Source: Nemertoderma westbladi
Taxonomy: Eukaryota; Xenacoelomorpha; Nemertodermatida; Nemertodermatidae
DNA: 64,000 nt
Reading direction: 5' to 3'
Assembly (NCBI GenBank): GCA_032718475.1
Contig: JAUCBJ010004440.1
Coordinates: 1-64,000, forward strand
Part shown: positions 46,805 to 56,700 of the stretch, in pieces
How the letters are laid out: each line of letters starts with the position of its first letter
How positions within the stretch are numbered: the stretch's first letter is position 1
Notes under the pieces: generated by a model
Database searches by the model: none
Told to the model about the DNA's origin: nothing
Seen by the model: the letters and a program-made list of their open reading frames with translations, nothing else
Program-made: the position numbers and the translations under genes

Positions 46805-47700
46805 AGTGGGGGTTGGGGGTGCTTTTTCGCCGAGTTAGCTCTCGGGGCAAATACCACACCCTGGTTAGCCATTCCACAGGGTGGGTGTCGCAATGGAGTC
46901 AGATATGAGGCCCATCACCCATATCTACTCTGGCGCACATGACCCACCATTGGCTGTTGCAGCTCATCTGCTGGGTCATGCCCTGTACCCTTGCTGCCAG
47001 GTGCAGGTCGTAGTGTAAGTGCTCTCAGAGTGGACATGAGAACACTCTACTCCTGACCAGCCATTGGTAGATCACCATCTGCCTGGTCAAGCCATATACC
47101 CCTGCAGCCAAGTATATGGGTCCTTAATCCAGGACCAAGGGCGTCCTTATCCCAGAACGAAGGGGGTCCTAGTTACAGGACCAGATTTGCCCTAGTAAGA
47201 GGGTCTATGCAGCTACAGGTGGCACCTCCTTTATGCTGCATGGAGGTGGCAAGTTTTCTTGATCAATGACCTAGATTACCTGACCTGACAACAGATAAAC
47301 TGACTAAGCTGGTAAACTAACTTCCTTACAATAATTTGTCTGTAGACATCAGTCAATACTATTAATTTGTGTTATGTCCTCTATTTGCACAATTAAGCTG
47401 GTGACGTCATGGAATTAGGAAAAATGATACATACACGACGGTTACCGGCACTATGGGGACACAGGAATTGGTACGCAACTTACTATTGGTTCGGGGACAC
47501 ATACAGAAGACACACTCACACCCTGTACACTTATTTTTAACAAATCGTGGACAAATGAAGATACCATTGAATTAATGATATATTTATGTTAATTAGTGTT
47601 CTAATTAGGTTTTTTAGTCTTTTCAAATCGGGGTCGTCCCCAGTCTGCACGATGTCCCCGTTTTGTGGGTGAAAATTATGGGATGTGTCCCCAGTTTACA

Positions 47701-47745
47701 CCATTTGCCCACACACCCCCACACACACACACACACACACACACA
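47701..47745 (+). repeat. (CA)n microsatellite
   Basis: CACACACCCCCACACACAC with about 15 CA units, at the right edge of element P. Confidence 0.92.
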
Positions 47746-48872
47746 CGCCCTAAAACACCTATACCCCCTTTCGAGACTTATTAGCTATTTCCTACTTTAG
47801 GTTACTCTTCAATAGGATCTATTCTGAAGTTCTGCCATTCGTAGTTTGTAACTTTAGGAGATATTTAGTATTTAGTTTTACGGCAAGGAGCATGTTACCC
47901 TTTTGACTGCTATTTTTCCTGTCTGAGTAGTAGTATTGTTACTTTAGGCACTACCCCCTTTCGACTGATCGTACCTGTCAGTATTGTTATGCTAGTCTGT
48001 TAATCCACTAGCTCGTATATAATCCATATAAATCACACCGCGGCAAGTTTACGGTATTTAGGTCCGTTAGCAATAGTTAGGATTCGCTGCGCGGGGATTG
48101 TTTCCTTGTGAGTTTGGTCTGTCACCGTAGACTGTACATCTGCCTCACCGGTTAGAGGCCGGGTATCCTGTTTGTCTAGTTCGCCCGGACATTTGACTCG
48201 CCCACGTATTAGAATAGACACCAGGCTCCGTTCCTCACCAGTAGTAGTTTGCGTATTTAGTATCTGTTTATTTAGACACCCTGGACTGGGATTTATTGTC
48301 AGATACTGTACAAGCCCGTATACACTACTAGATCCTACAGTAAGGTACATCGTTACTAGGATCCTGTAGGCGGTATATTACTGGACTTTTCAAATACTAT
48401 TTTTTATGAAAAAAAACAGTGCTTTTTATGAAAATTTGGAAATTGTTTTGAAAGATAGCGGTATTTTCCTTGAAAAGTTCGAAACAAATATTCTGCTCGA
48501 ATTTTTTCACGTGATCGGCCATGCTGTTTCCAAATAAAATGTTGCAACTTCTGAAAATAAAGCATAACAAAGTAGTAGCATTTTAACCCAGCAAAACCCA
48601 GACATCTAAAAACTCGAGGTAATTTATTCCTATTTTCAGAACTAAGTCCAAATGGTCTAACTTAAACATAGTTTAAACAACAGTATAAAAACTTTAACCA
48701 ATCTCGATTTATTAAGCAGGGTACAAATGTAGTACTTGGGCGCTATGGAGGTATTTATATATTAATAAAAATAACACCAATTTGTTTATAAAGGATAGAC
48801 TTATTGTGATCTTATTAACTACTTTGGTGGGTGTAGAATGGAGTATACGCATAAGCAAATGTTTAAAAAAGA
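47746..48872. other. Intergenic, no supported gene
   Basis: Short frames at 48033-48369 lie on both strands and have no domain. TACCCCCTTTCGA recurs at about 47762 and 47948. Nothing else is seen. Confidence 0.4.
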
Positions 48873-49310
48873 TTGGAGATGTGTGCATTGTACTTGACAC
48901 AATGAACCCGGCGTAGCATTCTTGTGAATGTGCCATCCAGAGATTTGGTGTCCTCAGCAGTTAGAGCCCAGCATGGACTCCCATAGAGGTGTACTGGAAC
49001 TACTGCTGCTCTAAATAATCTGACCTTAAGTTTCCAATTAATTCTCGGTGACTTCCAAATCCTGGAAAGCCTATTCAAGGCTGCCCATGCCTTTCCCTTA
49101 CGTATTCGAAGGTCCTCACCTGACTTCCGGATCCATGATCCCAGGTAACAGAAGTCGTCCACATGCTCAAGCATACCATCCTTTGAGCTTATGCTCATCC
49201 GATCAGAGACTTGCTGAGAACTTCCAATGTTAACTGTCAAAATTAATAAGTAATTAAACAGGACTAAGGATGATCCAACTCTATAGCAAATGGAGCGGAA
49301 AAAATGAATT

Positions 49311-49376
49311 CGCCACCAGCGGGGATTGACCCCGCGTCTCCCGATAAACGTTCAGGTATGCTAACCACTACACCCC
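49311..49376 (-). mobile_element. tRNA-like module, left (minus-strand) arm
   Basis: On the minus strand: GGTGTAGTGGTTAGCAT (A box), a 5-bp stem around a 7-nt loop (CCTGA ACGTTTA TCGGG), then GGGGTCAATCC in the B-box position. The loop has C rather than T at the universal position before the anticodon, and the B box is altered. A functional tRNA is unlikely. Confidence 0.6.
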
Positions 49377-49423
49377 GCTGGTGGCGAATTCATTTTTTCC
49401 GCTTTTAACCACTACACCACGGA

Positions 49424-49490
49424 GGTGGTGTAGTGGTTAGCATACCTGAACGTTTATCGGGAGATGCGGGTTCAATCCCCGCTGGTGGCG
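49424..49490 (+). mobile_element. tRNA-like module, right (plus-strand) arm
   Basis: A box TGGTGTAGTGGTTAGCA and B box GGTTCAATCC (49469-49478) sit at the spacing usual for tRNA-derived SINEs. The same anticodon-stem-like hairpin as in the left arm is present. The 5' acceptor strand that would pair with GGTGGCG is not present in normal position on this arm. Confidence 0.65.
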
Positions 49491-49834
49491 AATTCATTTT
49501 TTCCGCTCCATTTGCTATAGAGTTGGATCATCCTTAGTCCTGTTTAATTACTTATTAATTTATACAATCTATGGATGTTAAACACATATACATTAACTGT
49601 CAAAATGTTGGTCTTTCTGGAGTTAATAAAAAGACCAACACTAGAAGCAGCATGTTCTAATGAGCTGAGGAGCCGTTGGGCTCCCTCTAGTGATTCTGAG
49701 AGTACTCCTAAGTCATCAGCAAAGTCTAGATCAGTTAGGTACTTGGCAGGATTTCCTCGACTTCTGGGGCCAGTAGGTGGAGTTATCATCACCCCATCAT
49801 CATTATGATGATCTAAGGACATGCGTAGAACATG

Positions 49835-51360
49835 GCTCGGGATGATAAACAGGGGCAGTTTCTCAAGGAGTGGCAATTGGCCAATTGGAAGCGGCAGTTA
49901 TCGATGTGAAGCCGAGCGCTGAAGTCGGAAAGAACTCCAGCGTGTTCGCGCTGCTGAGAGAGCGCGGAATGGACAGGTAGGTGAGAGGAAATAGAGTCCC
50001 AATTTAGGATGGCAACAGGTTCACAGGAGCCAAGGTCACCCAACTGGAAGGGGGTAGGAATAACGGGTTTCCAGTTGTGATAAGACCGCGAGCGGGGCAG
50101 CCGGGGGAACCCGTGGGGGGCCAACTGATACCATGGAGGGGGCAGCTGGGGCCGCAGGGAGGCTGGCTTGTGTAGGGTCAGGAACGTCGGGATTCACTCC
50201 AATGTTGGACGTGCTGTCCTCGTTCTCCTGATTGGGAGTAGAGCGAGAAGCGAGACTGGAACGCTCAACTCTCAGTTCAAGTTCTTTGCGAGTTTCATAG
50301 TGTCAGCTTGCAGCACTCAGACTGGAGTTTTAGGTTTTGGGCAGCTTGGTCAGCAGCCTGCCGAGCGGCAAATGTGGCCAGTTCGCCTTCACGATCATGT
50401 GATGACTGAGTTTTGTCGAAATGTTCGAGTTCGAGGTTGGCTTTGAGTTCTTGACGGGCTAATCAGGCAGCCATTCGAGAACTCACACCCGAGACAATGT
50501 ACTGTGTACCGGAATGGGTGTATACTGTATAGGTAGGTTTGCGCAGCAGTACGACAGTGGCATGTATTACAGCATTAGCTGCATTGGACACCGAAAAGAT
50601 CCACTTCGCCATGTTCTTGGAGTGGCCGACCGACCAACCGTTTGGAGAGTTTTCATGTGCATCGATGGTGGCGCACTCCAGAATGACGTCGGTTAGGTCT
50701 TCCAGTAGCTGCTTTAGCGTAGGTACTGCAGCTGCCCTGTCCTTCAATGTGGTTGCTTACTTGGTTAGAGTCGGGTTACGCGGGATTTTGCTGTCGTCCA
50801 GTATTGATTGAGAAAGTCTGTACTGGTATCGGCTACTTCTGGTTCTGCTGATACAGCAGCACTGCCGCTTAGACGAGTAGACTGTAGGCTTCAAGTTCAA
50901 CTTGATCGAGTTGCGGGCTGGCAGGGGCTCTTCTTCCACAACGTCAACTGCGGGTGGATCGATGTTTGGTTTGCATTTCATTGACATCCACCAGTGACCT
51001 GTGAAAGCCGTCGAAAGGAATGTCTGAATGTAGCGATCAGCGACAGAGTCGGCATCTGGCATCGGAATCCATAGTCCTAAAGCTGAACTGCAAGTTTATT
51101 AGTAGGTGTTGGGTGAAGTGGAGTAGATTCCAGGCCAATGCACCATGTGGTGAGCGCCACAATCACAGCAACAATCTTAAGTGGGCATGTGCATGTGCGA
51201 GGGTAGTGTTTAGACTTGGGTGAAGGGAATGCAGTTATTGTAGCGCAGAGTACATTGCAATGGGCAATGGTTCAGTGGTATTTAAAATATAGTTCAGACT
51301 GTTCTGCTGTTAGAAGCAGCAATCATATTTTATTTACAAAAATTCCTGCGTTCAGAAGTT
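49835..51360 (-). other. Degraded, GC-balanced coding-like region, possibly a retroelement gag remnant
   Basis: Base composition is less AT-rich than the surroundings, and several minus-strand frames line up in broken order. These are 51062-50757 (MPDADSVADRYIQTFLSTAF), 50747-50463 (LKDRAAAVPTLKQLLEDLTD in part, then NSPNGWSVGHSKNMAKWIF), and an unlogged continuation around 50460-50290 (ARQELKANLELEHFDKTQ). They carry a charged, helical look as in retroelement gag regions, but no zinc knuckle, protease or polymerase is seen. Function is not assigned. Confidence 0.35.
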
Positions 51361-52017
51361 TTGAACTGCGTTCAGAAGCTTCCAGACTTTGAGACAGGCA
51401 CAGTCAACCATTCTAATGCCTTGGAATGCTATCGGGCTAGTGTAGCCTATTGCTGTATTGTTACTGCCTAACTGCCTTGTTACTGCCTGCTGTATTGTAA
51501 CTAGGCCTACTGGTACCAGTAACTCCTGCATTAATTTGCTCGACTAAATAGGGCAGACTACATGATATTTTATTGTTTTATTAAATCTCCCATTATCTGA
51601 CAATAAAAATATGCCACAATCCCTGTTGTCTATAACCATATAGTTACATAGAATGAAGTAATGCCGATCGATGTCTGAAAAAATATATTTCCGATTTTTA
51701 GAGTCAATTTAGAAATGCAAATTTTTAAAATTTACCGTTTTTAAGTGTCAGTCATATAGATGCACCTTTAATTAATCATATTATAGCATTATAATAGTTA
51801 TAGGATTTATTAGGTACAGTAACCTCAGCAATGATTTGAAAACAGTCCTTAATGGGGTTACAAATGTAGACGTTGGGCGCTGCTGGGTTTTAAGTCAATC
51901 TTTGAAATTTAAGCAATTATTTAATGTAACCCCCCCCCCCCCCCCCCAATTTACCGAATATTTTCCCCACATTGGAAAGGCCAAAGCTAGAGAGGGTATA
52001 TTGACATTTTGTTCATG
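51361..52017. other. Spacer with poly-C tract
   Basis: AT-rich sequence with 18 C at 51930-51947. TACAAATGTAGACGTTGGGCGCT near 51860 echoes TACAAATGTAGTACTTGGGCGCT at 48722, so part is probably a dispersed repeat. No gene. Confidence 0.45.
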
Positions 52018-52585
52018 GACATTTCCTCCTCGCACTTTTAATCCCAGTCTATTAATTTGTCCCGGTTTATTAGGACTTTTCCTCCTCGCACTTTTAATCC
52101 CAGTCTATTAATTTGTCCCGGTTTATTAGGACTGACTTTTCCTCCTAGAACTTTTAATCCCAATCTATTAATTTGCCCCGGTTTATTAGGACTTTTCCTC
52201 CTAGAACTTTTAATCCCAATCTATTAATTTGCCCCGGTTTATTAGGACATTTCCTCCTCGCACTTTTAATCCCAGTCTATTAATTTGTCCCGGTTTATTA
52301 GGACTTTTCCTCCTCGCACTTTTAATCCCAATCTATTAATTTGTCCCGGTTTATTAGGACTTTTCCTCCTCGCACTTTTAATCCCAATCTATTAATTTGT
52401 CCCGGTTTATTAGGACTTTTCCTCCTCGCACTTTTAATCCCAATCTATTAATTTGTCCCGGTTTATTAGGACTTTTCTTCCTCGCACTTTTAATCCCAAT
52501 CTATTAATTTGTCCCGGTTTATTAGGACTTTTCCTCCTCGAACTTTTAATCCCAATCTATTAATTTGTCCCGGTTTATTAGGACT
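52018..52585 (+). repeat. 56-bp satellite array (about 10 units)
   Basis: Units read TTTTCCTCCTCGCACTTTTA, ATCCCAATCTATTAATTTG and TCCCGGTTTATTAGGAC. They alternate CGCAC/AGAAC, CAGTC/CAATC and GTCCC/GCCCC variants in neighbouring units. One unit is 4 bp longer (near 52131). Confidence 0.93.
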
Positions 52586-53787
52586 TTAATTTTATGGCAG
52601 GTATTACTGTAGTATTTAGTATTTGTTTCTTCGTGCCTGTCAGGAAAGAGATGCCAGGGAAGAAAATATGTAAAATATCTGACTAGTTAACCAGGACGAT
52701 ATGTCGGGGACAAAATGTGGGACCATGAGTTGGATGATATGTCGGAGATTAAAAGTTCGGGAGGGTGGACTTTTCGTCCGATAACTTTGTAACCGCTAGA
52801 TATTTTTTGCACTTTTCCTAGCCTGGACGAAAAGATTCCGGATGAAATTGCCAAGATTCGACAGAGAGAGGGTTAAACGAAATTAAATCAGCAAAACTAA
52901 ACGAGGTGACGATACGATAACTCGCAAGAACACAATAAGGCTACACAGTGTGAAAATAATATACGATTATTCTTTATAAATAAAAGTAAGTTTTAATCAT
53001 CATAATTTTCAGTTAGCGAAATTATTCTATGCTGTCCGATTGGTTTTCAAGATTTGGCAAGAGTATAATGACTATGACTAAAATGACAATGGGAGGACAA
53101 TTCAAGAAACGAGGGCAGAATATCTGAATTTGGTAAAGAAAAAGGAATGAAAAAAGCCTTTGCGTTTTTATATCGAATATATTAATTATATTTTATATAA
53201 AAAAAATAATTCACCAGTATAGCGAGCATTGCTGTTTACGTAAAGTCATAATATCATAATATTTGATTCTTTATTGACATATTATTTCAATAAAGAATCA
53301 AATATTATGATTCTACTAGGGTTGTTTAATAAATTCAGATTATTTCAAAATTTTTTAAAAATATTACTGAGAAAATGCGGATTTTTCAAATAAAACAATA
53401 ATAACTCTATGAAATAACAATGAAATTGAAAATGAATTAGGATCGTTTACTTGTAATTATTGAAGACAAAACGAATTCATTTCATACTAACTATCTGAAC
53501 TAAGTAATGTTACGATTGATTGACACATGTTAGATACTTTAGGAAGGTGATTGATGTGTGGAATCAAATCGGTGATTGTGATGGTGTGAAAAACATAATT
53601 TATCTAAGAAAAAATTATCAACCCTATGAAATGAAAAGTAACTTTTTTATTCTAGTCACTTGAACCATTTCTTGGCTCAGCCATATAACATATCTCGTGA
53701 ATATTGAACAAAGTTATTATTGTTTTTTTACATAAATATTCAAATATTAAACATGAGTAATAATTTTGAGGGTCCGATCATCTTTGT
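52586..53787. other. Intergenic, downstream of the DCDC1-like gene
   Basis: AT-rich. ATCATAATATTTGATTCTTT near 53250 and its inverse near 53285 form a hairpin of about 60 bp. A minus-strand AATAAA (TTTATT on plus, about 53646-53651) lies roughly 140 bp beyond the DCDC1 stop and could serve as its poly(A) signal. Confidence 0.45.
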
Positions 53788-56700
53788 TCAGTTTTGGACA
53801 GGTAAGAGGTTTATGTCAGACGAGGGCTCCAATGCCAGAGCTGGTGGACCATAGGGGTTGACCAGGGCCGGGGGCAGTCTCTCCTCGACTCCAGGGATGA
53901 GCAAACCAGAAACACCTTGCTTGCGTCGCACTCTCGACCACTGGGCCTTCATCATCATTCTCCGATCGAGCTCGCCTGGCCGCATGTATTTCTCACCTTC
54001 GCCACAGCATCCCACGGCCAGCAGGTCTCCATTTGAAGACAAACTCTCAAATAAGGTGACTGGATCGCCATTCGAGTTAAACGCAGAAGTAACAGTTCTT
54101 GACAGGCCGAGTCGTTGTCTGGCAACATCAAATAGTCTGTCCATCGAATCTACACAGATTCTGACGGCTTTATCAATGGAATCACCATTTTTATAAACTG
54201 AGAGCTGCTTCATGGAGGAATTTTTATATAAACTTGCAGATATGGCTAAGAGTTTCTCCTTTTTAGTATGTGGTAAAACTTCTTTTTTTAATGATATCTT
54301 GGTTGTCATATGACCAGAGATGGTTTTAATTGATCCCTTTAATTTGGATTCTCCAGGGAGCTCTTCAGTCCAGCCACCTACCACACATACGGGTTGCTTG
54401 TACGATTCTTTACCCTCAAATCGTGCTGGTTCAGCTGCCATTAATCTGCGGCCCTTCATCTGTCGCAACACATGTTTCTGTGTCTGGAGTTTATTCGTGA
54501 GGTGGATACGGTTCTCCGCTGCACATCGTTGCATCTCGTAGTTTTGTGCCACCCTTGGAGGGGGTATGAAAGGCTCTCCACAACTCACCCATACTGGTAT
54601 CGGAGCTCTTAGTACAAATGCAACGTCTTCTTCTCTCATGACACTGCTTGCAGACGATTCTCTCACTGGGTCAGAGCGTGGTACACCTTGCCGTGACTGT
54701 GGTCTATCATCATTCCAGATTGTTGTAGATGGTCTCAGTTTCATGTAGTGATCCATATCGCCAGATTCACTTCCGCTATCATTATCCTCTTTATTTCCGA
54801 CAGATATAGTTTGTTGTTGTAAAATATTGAGATCATAACTGGGAGTTATGTATTCCTTAATCTCTTTCGGGCCAGATTCTTTGCTACTTGTGAAACTGTC
54901 TGGTAATTCTTCTTGACTTGAGGCTGTCTGCATACCAAAGTTATAACTTCTTAGAAACGATTTACAGTGTTCAATAGCCCAACTTATTAGGTCATTGGCA
55001 TCCAGCATTAGCTGACCATCAGCTGTAAATATTTTTCTTGCAACATGAGGAAGAGACAACTTCGATGTGCATTGGCCTAGAATATCCTGTAAGGTAGTTC
55101 CCATGACAACATGCCCCTCTGTAAGGTACCCGTCACCATTTCTATGTGCTGAAACTCTGACTGTGAGTGGCAAATCCAGGTCACTCGGACAATGGGTTGA
55201 TGGAGAAGTTTTCAAATACAACTGAGCCAGCCTTTTCTTCCAAAAGCTATGCGTTTTAACAACTTCATGAGAGCCCAAATGTAACCGACCAGCATCTAAG
55301 AGCTTGAAGCAACGCCCTAGCTGCAAACCTTGTTGCTTGGCTACCACACCCATGTCACATGTGAAAGCGAACCTTTTTTCCAATTTCTTTACATGATGTG
55401 TTCCTCGTAATGTTCTGGCACATGCATAACATACTATTAACTTCACTGCTCGACCATTCCCATTTATGGGCTCTACTATACATGTATAGCCAGGTTGGTC
55501 AATTTCATAGCCACCTGTTATAGAATATGTACAAATTCCAGCCTTATTTGCTGCTGTTATTTCTATGTCTGTCCTATCTGTGGCAAAGCAGCCCAACATT
55601 CCAGTACCAGAATCAAACTGCCACTTCTGGTTAGCAGAGCCATAGCTTGAATGGCAACGGTGTTGTAAAGAAATCCATTGTCCATTATATAAGGAGCCAT
55701 GGGGGTCTGCATTACGAGTATTATCGAGTTGTGGTGTAAGAACTCCAAGAACAAATTTCTTGTTATATTTTGGATTTACAAATCCATCTAAATTTATTTC
55801 CCATCTCTGACTTGGGTCATTTTCTTGTTTGTTATTAAGAAAAAGAACAGATCCATCCGCATTTGATGAATCATAAGATACAACAAGATTGTTGTCGGCT
55901 TCACAAGACAAAAAGCCATCCTCAAAGGCAAACAATTGTTTGGCCAACTGTCCACGAACACCTGCATGCATTCGCTTCATTTGCCGCTCAAATTTTGTAT
56001 ATATTTTCTCAGTTTCAGGTTGCAGATCTCGAATCGGCCCACATAAGGGGCATGTTGGCCATGGGCAATGACCATTGTTTTCAGTATGATTCAATTTTTC
56101 ATACGATTTTTTTTGTGTTTTTTTAACACTCTCAAACATATCATCAATGACAAGGTGAGAGCGCGAGTGAGCATTATCAAGCAGAGAGAGTTTTTGCGCA
56201 AGAGTGAGTGGTGGTCGTGGGGGCTCTGGAGGCGGAGTTGGAGGACGAGCTATTTCTTCTCTTTCATCTTCAGTTATGCAGCAAGTCTGCAGTTTCAGAT
56301 TAGCGCCTTGCTTTATTACCCCATCTGTTGTCATTTTGAGATCTCGCACTCCAAGCATGCACATATACCTTGATATCAGCATCAAGTCATATGTCAACCT
56401 GGCAAGGATGTTAGACTGCTGGGTTTGAGAGACACCTAGTGATGGATCAATCCAAAAGTTTGTTACAGATGCATAAACAAGATCATCCCGAGATATGCCA
56501 GATAACGAATGAAGTTCAACACCTTGGGGATTAAACAAATGCCGCGCAGCTGAGGGGAAGTTTAAGGCTGATGTGCAACTTTCTAGAAACTGTGATAGCA
56601 TTAGTTGATCATGTGATAAGTCTAAGCAATGAACTCGCTCGCCAGTTATTTCGGCAGAGGAAACAACAATATGGCATGCATTCGTCACATTTCCATCCCC

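Larger units (their letters stand above)
43750..47250 (-). mobile_element. Nearly complete RTE-like non-LTR retrotransposon, 3'-truncated
   Basis: The minus-strand element consists of a probable 5' UTR (about 46805-47250, more GC-balanced than its flanks), an endonuclease and reverse transcriptase. Its coding sequence breaks off after the REDQPVHN motif at about 43750. The related fragments at 3376 and 30622 continue here with a further coding end and 3' tail. There is no 3' tail or poly(A). The RTE-like placement rests on the endonuclease-RT style and the C-terminal RLHFAGHCFRRED-type motif. It was inferred from memory of the families, not from a search. Confidence 0.8.
42366..47690. mobile_element. 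Possible large inverted-repeat element P surrounding the LINE
   Basis: Left CAAACTGGGGACATG and right (read inward) TAAACTGGGGACACATC face each other. Iterated GGGGACA words with AAAACGGGGACA follow each end (42514 and 42572 left; 47449, 47501 and 47655 right). (CA)n tracts flank both sides. I could not identify a clean target duplication, so the boundaries are tentative. The LINE at 43750-47250 would be a later insertion. Confidence 0.45.
49244..49592. mobile_element. Head-to-head tRNA-like (SINE) palindrome with 14-bp TSD
   Basis: TTAACTGTCAAAAT lies at 49230-49243 and again at 49593-49606, flanking an insertion of about 349 bp in the LINE. The insertion is a large inverted repeat. The right arm reads GGTGGTGTAGTGGTTAGCAT, GGGTTCAATCCCCGC, GGTGGCGAATTCATTTTTTC and a tail ending TTAATTACTTATTAA. 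The left arm is its reverse complement. A 14-bp duplication is what LINE-type target-primed insertion produces, so this looks like a retroposed SINE in inverted-dimer form. Confidence 0.85.
48873..49834 (-). pseudogene. Second RTE-like LINE fragment, split by a tRNA-like insertion
   Basis: Minus-strand LINE sequence occupies 49593-49834 (LTDLDFADDLGVLSES, then NSRKTNILTV) and resumes at 48873-49243 (ISSKDGMLEHVDDFCYLGSW to RRVHCVKYNAHIS). It closely matches the 43750-46804 copy. It is cut at both ends: upstream at the palm region (49834) and downstream within the C-terminal domain (48873). The split is caused by the insertion at 49244-49592, which duplicated 14 bp of LINE sequence. Confidence 0.88.

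Noticed and set aside
49311-49490. Functional tRNA genes
   Set aside because: The acceptor stems do not form normally, the anticodon loop lacks the usual T, and the modules sit in a retroposed palindrome.
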